Below are positions 42,740 to 52,608 of a DNA stretch of 64,000 nucleotides, piece after piece. Both the position numbers and the translations under genes were made by a program. Source of the DNA: Marinobacter sp. es.048. GTDB lineage: Bacteria > Pseudomonadota > Gammaproteobacteria > Pseudomonadales > Oleiphilaceae. Each line of letters begins with the position of its first letter. The first letter of the stretch is position 1. The notes beneath the pieces are model-generated. The model was given only the letters and a program-made list of their open reading frames with translations. It did no database searches and had not been told where the DNA came from. The stretch covers positions 930,001-994,000 of the forward strand of contig NZ_FYFA01000001.1 in NCBI RefSeq assembly GCF_900188435.1, in the 5' to 3' direction.

Positions 42740-45700
42740 ATGGATCCGAGAGAACGTCGTAGCAGCCCCCGCCAACCAATCAAGCTTGCCGCCCAGATTG
42801 ATCTGGGAAATGGCGATGCCTGGCCGTGTCAGATCGCCGATTTTTGTGCGGAAGGGCTTTTTGTCCGCTATTCGAGTGAAACCTCGAAGAAGTTGGATCG
42901 AGCGTTTGCTTCCGGCACACTTCCAGAACTGGTGATACGTTTTCGTGGCCTGGATGGCGCCCGCCGCCATGAGCTTCATGTCAGTATTGTCCGTCGCATA
43001 GATGGCGCCATGGGGGTCAATTTCAGTCGACCCAACCCGGAAGCAGTGGATGCCATGCTGCAGCAATGCGGAGGCTCCCGCCGTCAGGATCGCTCCTCGC
43101 TCCGCGCCCCCAGTGACCGGGTACAGTTTGTCCTGCACCAGTCTGCCAAGGCGGTAATCCAGTTTATCGAGCCGTTGATGGATGCCTGTTTCGTGCAGAT
43201 GGTGGAGGGCCTGAAGCAGGCAGCCCAGAAAGCATCGAATGACCAGCAGGCCAATGAATACATGGATGCCTCGGGCCAGATCCAGGCCCGGCAGCGGGTC
43301 ATCTGGCACCAGATGGCGCGAAGTCTGGAGTCGCCACTAAAGCCCGCCCCCAAGGGGTTTCCCGGTTCCGAGCTGTCGGTGGTGGACAAAGGCGAATTCG
43401 AGGACTGGCTGACCATCCGGGTGATGGTGACCAAGGCGGATACCCAGTATCGCGGCGACCTGCTGCAGCTCAAGCTTCGCTTGGACAAACTCGGAATCGC
43501 CAACGCCACGGGGCACCACAACCCCCTGGGGCCATCCCTGGTCTGTGAGGCCTTCCACAATGGCCTGAACCAGCTCAAGGCGACCCGGGAGGTGGAGAAA
43601 ATCTGCCTGCGGGTCTTCGAGCAGACGGTGTTGCAGCAACTGGGGCCCCTTTATAAGGAACTGAACGATATCCTGATTCGCCATGGCGTTCTGCCAGATC
43701 TGGATCTGAGCAAATATCTGAGCGAGCAAGCCGGGGAGAAACCGGAGGAAAGCAAGGAGCAGGTTAAGCGAGAGCCGGTTACCGAAGAGAGTGCGGCTAC
43801 TGAGCCGAAGTCGAAACCGAAGGCGGGTGACGAGGCTGCCAAAACGGCTCAGGCGCGCCGGAAACCCGGGATGTTGGGCGGCGAATTTCGGGGCTATGCC
43901 CAGGCCGCCCAGACTGCATTCGCAACCGTACGCAATCTGCTCAATACCCTCAGCGCGAGCCGTGTGGCCCGGGGCGATCCGGAACCTATGCCGTTTCAGC
44001 CCAATGCCAGACCATTGTCGTCCGGAGAGCTCCAACGGGAGCTCCAGCAGTTGCAGTCGCAGACCGTTGAAGCGGGTGAAGAGCTCGCGCCTTTAAAGGA
44101 CCGTGTGGTAGAGAAGGTCAAGGCGAGCGGCGACAACAGGCTGGATGAGGAACAGCAGGAAACGGTTGATGTGGTGGACCGCTTTTTCAAGTCGGTGGTG
44201 GAAAGCCCGAAGCTCAGTGAGTATGCACAGGAGCGAATGCGGCAACTGGAAGTGCCTGTTCTGAAGGTTGTCATGAGGGACCCCGCGTTCTTTGATGATC
44301 AGGACAGCCCGGTTCGGGGAGTGATGAACCGTCTGGCCCAGTTGGGTGTCAAGGGTGGCCGGATCAACCCGGTTGTTCAGCGTCGGGTTGATGAGCTGGT
44401 GCAGCGAATCGCCACGGATTTCGAGCAGGACACCGGGGTGTTTGAGCACACGGTCCAGGAGCTGGACACCCTGATAGACCGCCAGAATCTCGTGTATCGC
44501 AGGAATGTAGAGCGGGTAACGGCCGCCGCAGAAGGCGCCCAGAAGGTAGCCGAATCCAAAAAGGCCGTGGCCGAAGTACTGGACCAGAAACTGGGCGGAC
44601 GCAAGGTGCCCAAAGCCGTGCTTAGTCTGTTGGACGGCGGCTGGCGCGACCTGCTCTCGCTGACCTGGATCCGGCAGGGCCCGGATAGCCAGCTCTGGCA
44701 GGATTACCTGGCGGTGATTGATTCCTTGCTGTCTTTCGCTGACGACCCCAACAGCTCCATCAACCTGCCGGAATTGCTGCGGGTTATTCAGGATGGCCTG
44801 GCTTCCATTTCCAGCAACCATATGCCCTCTTCACAGATCCGGGACGAGCTCAAGCAATTCCTGGTTCGCAGCCCGGAAAAAAGCCCCGAGCTGGTTGAAG
44901 TGCCCCCGGCAAAGACCGAGCAACCGGATACCAAAAAACTGTCCGACCGCGAACAACGGAGCCTTCAGCGCTGGATCAACCGTGCCCAACAGCTGCGCAC
45001 CGGCGACTGGCTCCGGGATCAGGAAAAACCGGACGAGCCCCAATACATCCGCCTGGTCTGGATTGCTCGTGCATTCAGCCGTTTTGTGTTTGTGAATCAT
45101 CAGGGCATGCGGGTGGTGGAGCTGGAGCTTGAAGCGCTGGCCCGGCAGATGCGCAAGGGGATTATCGTCCCCGACAGCCAGTATGAGCGGCCGCTGGTGG
45201 ATGAAAGTATCGACCGGATGGTTCGCAAGGTCTATGATCAGCTGTCCTGGGCGTCTACCCACGATGAATTAACCGGCCTTCTGGGTCGCCGGGAATTCGA
45301 ACGAATGCTGGATCAGCAACTGGCCCGCCGGGAAGATGAACGCTCCCTGGTGCGCCTGGATCTTCGCCGTTTCCGCCTGCTGAATGATACGGCCGGCTAC
45401 CAGGCCGGCGATGAGACCCTTAAACGGGTTGCGGATATTCTGCGCAACCACGTCGGTGACGGTATGCCCGTGGCCAGACTGGCGGGCAATGAGTTTGCCA
45501 TGCTGGTGCCCTCCGAGAGCGCCAGCGACGCGGCCGGGGATCTGATCAGGGCAGTGGAGGCGGCAGAATTCAGTTTTGGTGGCCGGGATTACCGGCTTTC
45601 AGCCAGCGCCGGTGTGGTTCCCACGTTGCCGGCACTGGTCAGCGCCGAACGCTGGTTGCGAGCCTCTGAACAGGCGCTGGCAGCGTCCCGTCAGCAGGGC

Positions 45701-46507
45701 CATGGCAAGGTTTCAGAGTATGCCCTGGGTGCTGAGGATCAGGCCCGTCAGGAACAGATTGCCGCCAAGGTTGCCAGCCTCAGCGATCTTAACGAAGAGC
45801 GCATGCTGCTGCGCTGCCAGAAGATCATCCCTCTGCATGCCAAGGCCTCCATGGCCGCGCAGTATGAGGTGCTGATCAGCATGTACGATGACGACGGCAA
45901 CCTGATTACCGGTCGGGACTTCGTGCGCATGGCCGAGCGCTATGACCGTATGCAGGCCGTGGATCGCTGGGTGGTGGGCCACATGCTGGACTGGCTCAGG
46001 GAGCAGGCGCCGGATCCACGGCATTTTGGTGGTGTCTGCATCAACCTGTCTGGCTACTCCATGAACGATCAATCGCTGTTGGAATTCATTTACGAGAAGC
46101 TGAGTGAGAAGGATGCGCCGATTGAGCGGCTGTGGTTCGAACTGACCGAAGCTTCAGCGATCAATGATGTCCAGTCAGTGGCAGACTTCATCGTTGAGAT
46201 GAAAGAGCTTGGCTGCCGGTTCTGCCTCGGCAACTTCGGCAGTGGCCCCAGTTCGTTCGAGTTCATGCGTTCGTTACCGGTGGATCTGATCAAGATCGAC
46301 AGCGCCTTTACCGGCCAGCTGTCGACCAGCGAGACCGACCGGGCAATGGTTCGCTCGATGGTGGATATGGCCCACTACATGAATCGGGAAGTGATTGCGT
46401 CCCAGGTTGAATCCCGGGACGTTCTGGACATGCTCCGGCAACTGGGTGTGGACTATGCTCAGGGCTTCGTGGTTGAAAAACCCCGTCTGCTCGACAGTCT
46501 CACCTGA
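42740..46507 (+). CDS. PilZ-DUF1631-GGDEF-EAL protein with degenerate catalytic motifs
   Basis: 1255-residue cytosolic c-di-GMP-related protein. Order: PilZ-like domain (~1-105) with RSSPR (RxxxR) and DFCAEG, where Cys replaces the usual Ser; a long DUF1631 region (~110-800) rich in charged helices; a GGDEF-like domain (~835-995) whose signature is AGNEF instead of GGDEF; an EAL-like domain (~1010-1250) with YEVLIS instead of EAL and GNFGSG instead of DDFG. It likely binds c-di-GMP through PilZ or acts as a scaffold rather than making or breaking the messenger. ATG at 42740 (weak upstream site). prkB follows in 18 bases. Confidence 0.88.
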   Translation: MDPRERRSSPRQPIKLAAQIDLGNGDAWPCQIADFCAEGLFVRYSSETSKKLDRAFASGTLPELVIRFRGLDGARRHELHVSIVRRIDGAMGVNFSRPNPEAVDAMLQQCGGSRRQDRSSLRAPSDRVQFVLHQSAKAVIQFIEPLMDACFVQMVEGLKQAAQKASNDQQANEYMDASGQIQARQRVIWHQMARSLESPLKPAPKGFPGSELSVVDKGEFEDWLTIRVMVTKADTQYRGDLLQLKLRLDKLGIANATGHHNPLGPSLVCEAFHNGLNQLKATREVEKICLRVFEQTVLQQLGPLYKELNDILIRHGVLPDLDLSKYLSEQAGEKPEESKEQVKREPVTEESAATEPKSKPKAGDEAAKTAQARRKPGMLGGEFRGYAQAAQTAFATVRNLLNTLSASRVARGDPEPMPFQPNARPLSSGELQRELQQLQSQTVEAGEELAPLKDRVVEKVKASGDNRLDEEQQETVDVVDRFFKSVVESPKLSEYAQERMRQLEVPVLKVVMRDPAFFDDQDSPVRGVMNRLAQLGVKGGRINPVVQRRVDELVQRIATDFEQDTGVFEHTVQELDTLIDRQNLVYRRNVERVTAAAEGAQKVAESKKAVAEVLDQKLGGRKVPKAVLSLLDGGWRDLLSLTWIRQGPDSQLWQDYLAVIDSLLSFADDPNSSINLPELLRVIQDGLASISSNHMPSSQIRDELKQFLVRSPEKSPELVEVPPAKTEQPDTKKLSDREQRSLQRWINRAQQLRTGDWLRDQEKPDEPQYIRLVWIARAFSRFVFVNHQGMRVVELELEALARQMRKGIIVPDSQYERPLVDESIDRMVRKVYDQLSWASTHDELTGLLGRREFERMLDQQLARREDERSLVRLDLRRFRLLNDTAGYQAGDETLKRVADILRNHVGDGMPVARLAGNEFAMLVPSESASDAAGDLIRAVEAAEFSFGGRDYRLSASAGVVPTLPALVSAERWLRASEQALAASRQQGHGKVSEYALGAEDQARQEQIAAKVASLSDLNEERMLLRCQKIIPLHAKASMAAQYEVLISMYDDDGNLITGRDFVRMAERYDRMQAVDRWVVGHMLDWLREQAPDPRHFGGVCINLSGYSMNDQSLLEFIYEKLSEKDAPIERLWFELTEASAINDVQSVADFIVEMKELGCRFCLGNFGSGPSSFEFMRSLPVDLIKIDSAFTGQLSTSETDRAMVRSMVDMAHYMNREVIASQVESRDVLDMLRQLGVDYAQGFVVEKPRLLDSLT

Positions 46508-46525
46508 CTCCGGCAGTCTGCCTCT

Positions 46526-47392
46526 ATGTCAAAACGTCATCCCATCATCGCGGTCACCGGTTCGTCCGGAGCGGGCACCACGACCACCGGCCAGATTTTC
46601 AGCCGGATGTTTGCCAGTGAGGGACTGAATGCCGCGATGGTCAGTGGTGACAGCTTCCACCGTTACAACCGCGAACAGATGGCCAGACTCGCGGCCAAGG
46701 GCCAGTTCGGTGAGCGCAACCACTTTGCGCTGGCTGCCAATCACATCGACAAGCTGGAAGCGCTTTTTTACGACTACGGCCACACCGGCAACGGCCGTTA
46801 TCGTCAATACGTCCACGATGAGGATCGCAGGCTGGTTGAAGCCGGACACAAACCCGGTACCTTTACGCCCTGGGGACCGTTACCTGCCGATACAGATCTG
46901 ATGTTTTATGAGGGGCTGCACGGCGGGGTAGTGAGTGAAACCTGCAACATTGCCCAATATGTGGATTTGCTGATCGGAGTGGTGCCGATCGTGAATCTCG
47001 AATGGATCCAGAAGATCCACCGGGACACCCACAAGCGGGGTTACAGCCAGGAAGCGGTGGTGGAAACCATCATCAACCGTATGGATGACTATGTTCACGA
47101 TATCGTGCCCCAGTTTTCCCATACCCACATTAATTTCCAGCGCATTCCTCTGGTGGACACCTCCAATCCCTTTGTTGTCCGGGATGTGCCTACTGAGGAC
47201 GAAAGCATGCTGGTCATCCGGTTCCGGGACCAGTCGGAAGTGGACTTTCCCTATCTGCTGCAGGTGATTGCAGGCAGCAGCCTTTCGCGACACGACACCC
47301 TGGTGGTTCCGGGCACAAAAATGCCGCTGGCCATGGACCTGATTGTCAGGCCGATGGTGCAGCGGCTGATGGCAAGAAAGCCGTTTGCCTGA
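46526..47392 (+). CDS. prkB: Phosphoribulokinase-like P-loop kinase PrkB
   Basis: 288-residue P-loop kinase. Walker A GSSGAGTTTT (residues ~9-18); Mg-binding region VSGDSFHRYNREQM; YEGLHGG (near 132); long C-terminal part that matches the non-photosynthetic PrkB proteins. No RuBisCO genes are in this window, so a Calvin-cycle role is unlikely; physiological substrate unknown. ATG at 46526. The start lies 18 bases after the preceding gene. Confidence 0.88.
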   Translation: MSKRHPIIAVTGSSGAGTTTTGQIFSRMFASEGLNAAMVSGDSFHRYNREQMARLAAKGQFGERNHFALAANHIDKLEALFYDYGHTGNGRYRQYVHDEDRRLVEAGHKPGTFTPWGPLPADTDLMFYEGLHGGVVSETCNIAQYVDLLIGVVPIVNLEWIQKIHRDTHKRGYSQEAVVETIINRMDDYVHDIVPQFSHTHINFQRIPLVDTSNPFVVRDVPTEDESMLVIRFRDQSEVDFPYLLQVIAGSSLSRHDTLVVPGTKMPLAMDLIVRPMVQRLMARKPFA

Positions 47393-47396
47393 TTGC

Positions 47397-48245
47397 TCAG
47401 GCGGTCAGTCGGCCGTCCCGGTAATCGCGGAGCGTCTGCTCAATCTCTTCCCGGGTGTTCATTACGAACGGACCGTACTGGACCACCGGCTCGCCAATCG
47501 GTTTGCCGGCAATCAGCAGCAGTCGCGCTCCGGCTTCCCCCGCATGGAGTTCGATCTGGTCGCCGTCGTCGGAAAGAACGTTAGCAGCGCCTCGCTGTAG
47601 AGAGCTTACACCCAGGCTCGCGCTACCCTCGTATAGATAGAGCATGGCGTTGTGGCCTTCCGGGAGGGGCAGTTTCAGACTCCCGCCTGATGTCAGGTGG
47701 ATGTCAGCGTAGATCGGCTGGGTGGTGCGATCCGGCATCGCTCCTACATGGGTCTGACCATCGATCTGTAATGAGCCGGCAATGAGCTTCAGTTTGCCAC
47801 CGTCGAAGGCAAGCTCCGGAATCTGTTCCGGCTGGATGTCCCGATAGCCGGCCTTCGTCATTTTTTCCGCCGCTGGCAAGTTCAGCCAGAGCTGAAAACC
47901 GCGCATCACGCCTTCTTCCTGCTGGGGCATTTCTGAATGAATGATGCCTCGGCCGGCGGTCATCCACTGCACACCCCCGTTGCGCAGATCGCCCCGGTTT
48001 CCCAGATGATCCTCGTGCAGCATGTGCCCCTCAATCATATAGGTCACGGTTTCGAACCCCCGGTGGGGGTGCGATGGAAAACCGGCGATATAGTCGGCTG
48101 CCTCGGCGGAACCGAACTCGTCCAGCATCAGGAACGGGTCCAGACGAATGTTCTGCTTCTGGCCGATGGAACGCTTGATACGCACGCCCGCTCCGTCGGA
48201 GGTTTCCAGTGCTGGAATAATCTGTTTCAGGGAGCGCAGGGTCAT
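47397..48245 (-). CDS. Pirin family protein (quercetinase-like bicupin)
   Basis: 282-residue bicupin. N-terminal cupin motif FPSHPHRGFETVTYMIEG (His/His/Glu metal ligands, residues ~52-70), followed by DLRNGGVQWMTAGRGIIHSEMP. Typical of pirins, some of which show quercetin 2,3-dioxygenase activity in vitro; the biological role is open. ATG at 48245 behind GAGAGGAGGACACC. Converges with prkB, 4 bases apart. Confidence 0.9.
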   Translation of the reverse strand: MTLRSLKQIIPALETSDGAGVRIKRSIGQKQNIRLDPFLMLDEFGSAEAADYIAGFPSHPHRGFETVTYMIEGHMLHEDHLGNRGDLRNGGVQWMTAGRGIIHSEMPQQEEGVMRGFQLWLNLPAAEKMTKAGYRDIQPEQIPELAFDGGKLKLIAGSLQIDGQTHVGAMPDRTTQPIYADIHLTSGGSLKLPLPEGHNAMLYLYEGSASLGVSSLQRGAANVLSDDGDQIELHAGEAGARLLLIAGKPIGEPVVQYGPFVMNTREEIEQTLRDYRDGRLTA

Positions 48246-48380
48246 GGTGTCCTCCTCTCGTTGGCTCTAGGCTCTATTAAAACGGGATAGGAGGAGAGAA
48301 TAAAACGCAGAAATCTGGCGGGTGACATCAAAAAAACTGAAGGACCGGTGGCGTCCGGCTCTGGGCGCCACCGCAGGCGG

Positions 48381-49175
48381 TTATTCCACGTTGCGGGAGT
48401 AGAAGATCTCCAGCATTTCCCGGCGCAGACGGTCCTCGATGGACTGCGCTTCGGCAGGATCAAGTTCACCGGCGTTCACCCCGAACACATAGTTGTCGAG
48501 GTTGAAGTTCTTCAGCATCATCTTGGTGTGGAAAAGGTTTTCCTGGTACACGTTCACGTCGATCATCTGATATGCGTTCTGGGTATCTTCGGTCAGATAG
48601 TTCTGGATCGAGTTGATGTCGTGATCAATGTAGTGCTTGGTGCCGTCCACATCGCGGGTAAATCCGCGAACCCGGTAATCCACGGTGACGACATCGGAAT
48701 CAAAGCTGTGAATCAGATAGTTCAGCACTTTCAGTGGTGAAATCAGACCACAGGTGGATACGTCGATGTCTGCCCGGAAGGTACTCACGCCATCATGGGG
48801 ATGGCTCTCCGGGTAGGTATGTACGGTAACGTGGCTCTTGTCCAGGTGCGCAACGATGGTATCCGGCAGCGGTCCCGGGGATTCCTCGTTGTCTGGCTCT
48901 TCGCCATTGGTAAGCTCATGCTCGGCAATCAGCATGGTGACAGAGGCGCCATGGGGCTCATAGTCCTGACGCGCGATGTTCAGAACGTTGGCGCCGATAA
49001 TCTTGACGACGTCGGTCAGAATCTGGGTCAGACGCTCGGCGTTGTACATCTCGTCGATGTAGTCGATGTAGGCCGTGCGTTGTTCTTCGGTCTGCGCATA
49101 ACAGATGTCGTAGATGTTAAAACTCAGGGATTTGGTCAGGTTGTTGAAACCATGCAGCTGGAGTTTTGATTCCAT
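48381..49175 (-). CDS. speD: S-adenosylmethionine decarboxylase proenzyme (E. coli type)
   Basis: Pyruvoyl-dependent enzyme that supplies decarboxylated SAM for spermidine synthesis. 264 residues, the class 1A/SpeD-E. coli length. Self-cleavage occurs at the Lys-Ser bond in [19 protein letters not shown] (near residue 112), giving the pyruvoyl group. SpeE is not in the window. ATG at 49175 behind GAGGGGCTGAGC. The 248 bases upstream hold no gene; I see only an AT-rich stretch near 49315-49350 that may be the promoter. Confidence 0.95.
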   Translation of the reverse strand: MESKLQLHGFNNLTKSLSFNIYDICYAQTEEQRTAYIDYIDEMYNAERLTQILTDVVKIIGANVLNIARQDYEPHGASVTMLIAEHELTNGEEPDNEESPGPLPDTIVAHLDKSHVTVHTYPESHPHDGVSTFRADIDVSTCGLISPLKVLNYLIHSFDSDVVTVDYRVRGFTRDVDGTKHYIDHDINSIQNYLTEDTQNAYQMIDVNVYQENLFHTKMMLKNFNLDNYVFGVNAGELDPAEAQSIEDRLRREMLEIFYSRNVE

Positions 49176-49423
49176 GCTCAGCCCCTCCGGATCGTGGAGA
49201 TGAATGACTGCAGAGCTGCATTGCTGCGCTCTGCCGAGGCCGCCACCGACTACTGACCGGGTTGTTCACCTTTTGCGCAGACCGGCGGAGAGGGTGCGTA
49301 TTATGCACACCGCAAGTGATGTTGAATAGTATTTGCAATGACATTTTAGCATCCGTGATTTCCGCTGTACCCGGGCCCGGGCATTAGGCTCATGCCAGGC
49401 CCTGCAGCGGTTTACCCGGCCTG

Positions 49424-49858
49424 CTAGTCGGCGACCTGGTCCGCCTCGTGAATTTCATAGCTGTGGCTGATTTCTACGCCGGCCTTCTCGAGCATGATAG
49501 AGGCCGAGCAATACTTTTCTGCTGACAGGCTCACGGCCCGCTTGACCAGGTTTTCCTTGAGGCCGTTTCCGGACACCACAAAATGCAGGTTGATGCTCGT
49601 AAACACCGCGGGAACCGCGTCGGCCCGCTCTGCCTCAAGCTCGGCGTGGCAGGCGGTCACGTCCTGGCGGCTTTTCTTCAGGATACTCATGACATCAAAG
49701 GCGGAGCAGCCTCCGAGTCCCATCAGCAGCATTTCCATGGGGCGCGGTCCCAGGTTCTCGCCACCGTGGTCCGTTGGGCCATCAAGCTGTACGCTGTGGC
49801 CACTGCCACTGGTGGCTTTGAAACTGGCATTGCCGGTCCAGTCAATGGTTGCTTTCAT
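49424..49858 (-). CDS. OsmC/YhfA-family protein
   Basis: 144-residue OsmC-fold protein that may reduce organic or lipid hydroperoxides via a Cys pair. The first Cys is in GLGGCSAFDVMSIL (near residue 55), and the second is in EKYCSASIMLEKAG (near 118). It resembles YhfA, which is encoded next to crp in E. coli; here it lies divergently next to the Vfr/CRP gene, the same neighbourhood. ATG at 49858 behind GGAGAAGCGTCCC. Confidence 0.9.
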   Translation of the reverse strand: MKATIDWTGNASFKATSGSGHSVQLDGPTDHGGENLGPRPMEMLLMGLGGCSAFDVMSILKKSRQDVTACHAELEAERADAVPAVFTSINLHFVVSGNGLKENLVKRAVSLSAEKYCSASIMLEKAGVEISHSYEIHEADQVAD

Positions 49859-49994
49859 GGGACGCTTCTCCGTTGTAATTGCGCGGGACCAACTGTCTTT
49901 AAAGCCCCGATAAAGATCACCTGTGGCCGGATGCTAGCACAACCAGCCTCACCAGGCAGGCCGATCACGGATACATGTTGTATACTCTTTCCGG

Positions 49995-50023
49995 TTGCCC
50001 GTAACAGACCTTCTTGCTATAAG
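49995..50023 (+). promoter_or_regulatory. Candidate sigma-70 promoter for vfr
   Basis: TTGCCC at 49995-50000 and TATAAG at 50018-50023, 17 bases apart, 100 bases upstream of the vfr ATG. Confidence 0.45.
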
Positions 50024-50123
50024 TTGCGCTGTTTTGCAATAAAAAAGAACGAACCCGCACGGAAAGCCGGGTGCATAACAAACATTGGGACCCGCCAGTA
50101 TCTGAGGAGGCACGACTCGCATT

Positions 50124-50765
50124 ATGGCCACTATCGTCAAGCCGGTTGAGCAGAAAACCAAGCATCTCGACTATTTCCTTTCGCAGTGCCACCGCCGCCG
50201 TTACCCAGCCAAGAGCACAATTATCTATGCCGGTGACAAGAGCGATTCCCTGTTCTACATCGTCAAGGGGTCGGTGACCGTCATTATCGAAGACGATGAT
50301 GGTCGTGAGATGATCATGGCCTATCTGAACGCCGGCGACTTCTTCGGTGAAATGGGGCTGTTCGACAACATGGATTCCCGCAGCGCCTGGGTGAAGGCCA
50401 AGACCGAATGCGAAGTGGCGGAAATCAGTTACACCAAGTTCCGGGAGATTGCCCAGCAGGATCCAAGGGTTCTGTACTTCATTGGCGAGCAGATGGCCTC
50501 CCGGCTGCGCCAGACCACCCGCAAGGTCGGTGACCTGGCGTTCCTCGATGTCACCGGTCGTGTTGCCCGTACCCTTCTGGATCTCTGCAAGGAACCGGAT
50601 GCCATGACCCACCCGGATGGCATGCAGATCAAGATCACCCGACAGGAAATCGGCCGTATTGTTGGCTGCTCCCGTGAGATGGTCGGCCGGGTACTGAAAA
50701 CTCTGGAAGATCAGGGACTGGTCAGGGTCAAGGGCAAGACCATGGTGGTCTACGGCACCCGCTGA
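50124..50765 (+). CDS. vfr: cAMP receptor protein Vfr (CRP family)
   Basis: Global transcription regulator of the CRP/FNR family, 213 residues. N-terminal cyclic-nucleotide domain (~15-130) with [22 protein letters not shown], which has the Arg and Ser needed for cAMP binding; hinge helix; C-terminal HTH with [24 protein letters not shown]. Very close to Pseudomonas Vfr and E. coli CRP. ATG at 50124 behind GAGGAGGCACG. Terminator follows. Confidence 0.95.
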   Translation: MATIVKPVEQKTKHLDYFLSQCHRRRYPAKSTIIYAGDKSDSLFYIVKGSVTVIIEDDDGREMIMAYLNAGDFFGEMGLFDNMDSRSAWVKAKTECEVAEISYTKFREIAQQDPRVLYFIGEQMASRLRQTTRKVGDLAFLDVTGRVARTLLDLCKEPDAMTHPDGMQIKITRQEIGRIVGCSREMVGRVLKTLEDQGLVRVKGKTMVVYGTR

Positions 50766-50790
50766 GTGTTACCGATCACCCTGTTTCTAT

Positions 50791-50816
50791 AAGGCCGCCT
50801 TCAACAGCGGCCTTTT
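50791..50816 (+). terminator. Terminator between vfr and modC
   Basis: AAGGCCGC / GCGGCCTT stem with an 8-base loop, followed by TT. It is between convergent genes. Confidence 0.75.
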
Positions 50817-50848
50817 ACGTTGCGCAGCCAGTTGCGGTACCCAGGGTG

Positions 50849-51931
50849 CTACGCTACTACATCAACGGATTTGATCTGCATCCAGACGTTCATGCCCGGC
50901 TCAAGACCGAGCTGGGCGACTGCACGGGAGGTCAGTCTGGACAGGAGTGGCGTCGGTCCGGCCAGAAGCCGCACCAGGCTGATGCCAGGCGCCACATCGG
51001 GATCAATCTGGTCGATGACGGCAGGCACCAGGTTCTGGATGCTCTGGTCGGAATTCTCGGTCAGGGCCAGGCTGACATCCCGGGCCAGTACTCTTACCCG
51101 AACCTGGTCTCCCGGGCTTACCCTATGGTCACATCGTAGCCAGAGCTGGCCGCCATCGAACTGGAACAGTGCCAGGTGCCAGTCGTCGTCAAGATCGATA
51201 ATCCAGCCTTCCAGCAAGGCACCGGCGTCGTCCTGGATGCGGAAAGGGTTATCGATGCCGGCCAGTGTTTCCCGCAGTGGCCCCTGTGCGACCACACGAC
51301 CCGCCTCCAGCATCACAATATGATCCGCCAAACGGGTAACTTCTTCGGTTGAATGGGATACGTAGATGATCGGAATTGCCAGTGTATCGTGCAGACGTTC
51401 GAGATAGGGAAGGATTTCCTGCTTGCTTTTGAGGTCGAGAGCGGACAGCGGCTCATCCATCAGTAACAGCCGTGGACTTGTCAGCAGGGCCCGTGCAATT
51501 GCCACCCGCTGGCGTTCACCGCCAGAGAGGCCTACAGGCATGCGGTTCAGGTGTGACTCCAGGCCAAGCCAACGCACGGCATCGTCGAATCCGATTTGTC
51601 GGTCGCCGGCCGGAATGCGCCGGTACCCGAATTCCAGATTCTTGCGCACGTTCAGGTGAGGGAACAGGTGGGTCTCCTGGAACACATAGGCCAGAGGCCG
51701 CTTGTGGACTGGTCGAATGGACGTCTCGGTTTGCCAGGGTTCACCAAGAACGGTCATGGTTCCGGGAGCACTTTGCAGGCCAGCCATGCACCTCAGCAAC
51801 GTGGTTTTGCCGCAGCCCGAATGCCCGAACAGGCCAGTGATGCCGGTGCCCGGTAAGGTCAGGTCTACGTCGAGGCTAAAACCGGGAAATGTGCATTGGA
51901 AGCGGGCACGAATGGTGTTGGAGGCGGTCAT
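50849..51931 (-). CDS. modC: Molybdate ABC transporter ATP-binding protein
   Basis: Cytosolic ATPase of the molybdate importer, 360 residues. Walker A GHSGCGKTTLLR (residues ~34-45), signature LSGGERQRVAIARALL (near 135), Walker B LLLMDEPLSALD (near 155) and the H-loop HSTEEV. The C-terminal ~75 residues form a TOBE/MOP domain that may bind molybdate. Starts at 51931, overlapping the modB stop by 4 bases (ATGA). Confidence 0.94.
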   Translation of the reverse strand: MTASNTIRARFQCTFPGFSLDVDLTLPGTGITGLFGHSGCGKTTLLRCMAGLQSAPGTMTVLGEPWQTETSIRPVHKRPLAYVFQETHLFPHLNVRKNLEFGYRRIPAGDRQIGFDDAVRWLGLESHLNRMPVGLSGGERQRVAIARALLTSPRLLLMDEPLSALDLKSKQEILPYLERLHDTLAIPIIYVSHSTEEVTRLADHIVMLEAGRVVAQGPLRETLAGIDNPFRIQDDAGALLEGWIIDLDDDWHLALFQFDGGQLWLRCDHRVSPGDQVRVRVLARDVSLALTENSDQSIQNLVPAVIDQIDPDVAPGISLVRLLAGPTPLLSRLTSRAVAQLGLEPGMNVWMQIKSVDVVA

Positions 51932-52608
51932 CTGATCGCTCCAGAGCGGGCTTTGCCGTTAAGCGCGTAGAGAGTCACCAGAACCACGAAGGAGAATACC
52001 ACCATCCCGGCAGACAGCCAGTGGGCCTCGGTGTACTCCAGCGATTCCACATGGTCATAGATGGCTACAGACAGCACCTTGGTTTCACCCGGGATGTTGC
52101 CGCCGATCATCAGGATCACGCCGAACTCGCCAATGGTATGGGCAAAAGTCAGGACGGCGGCTGTCAGGAAGCCATTCCGGGCCAGGGGTACAGCGACGAA
52201 CAAAAATCGGTCCCAGGGCGCTGCGCGCAGCGTTGAAGCGACTTCCATGAAGCCTTCACCGACTGCTTCGAATGCGTTTTGCAGTGGCTGCACGGTGAAG
52301 GGAAGGGAATAGAGTATTGAGGCTACCACCAGGCCCTCGAAGGTAAATGGCAGCAGCCCGATACCCAGCGACTGGGTTATCTGACCCACCCAGCCCTCCG
52401 GCCCCATGACCAGCAGCAGATAAAAACCCAGCACGGTGGGCGGCAGAACAAGAGGCAGTGCCACGACGGCCGCGATTGGCTGTCGAAGCCAGTGGCGGGT
52501 TCGGGCCAGCCACCAGGCAATGGGTGTGCCGATAAGCAGGAGAAGCAGGGTTGTCATCGTGGCCAGCTTGAGCGTCAGCCAGACCGGGTCCCAGTAGGTT
52601 TCAAGCAT
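51928..52608 (-). CDS. modB: Molybdate ABC transporter permease
   Basis: 226-residue inner-membrane permease with about five helices and the EAA-type loop EAVGEGFMEVASTLRAAPWDRFLFVAVPLA. LPPTVLGFYLL and HTIGEFGVILMIGGNIPG are ModB signatures. Translationally coupled: its ATG shares one base with the modA stop (TGATG) and its end overlaps modC. Confidence 0.94.
   Translation of the reverse strand: MLETYWDPVWLTLKLATMTTLLLLLIGTPIAWWLARTRHWLRQPIAAVVALPLVLPPTVLGFYLLLVMGPEGWVGQITQSLGIGLLPFTFEGLVVASILYSLPFTVQPLQNAFEAVGEGFMEVASTLRAAPWDRFLFVAVPLARNGFLTAAVLTFAHTIGEFGVILMIGGNIPGETKVLSVAIYDHVESLEYTEAHWLSAGMVVFSFVVLVTLYALNGKARSGAIR

Noticed and set aside
49176..49423. Possible small RNA or ORF between speD and the OsmC gene
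   Set aside because: No start with a ribosome-binding site, no stable hairpin with T-run, and no recognisable sequence.
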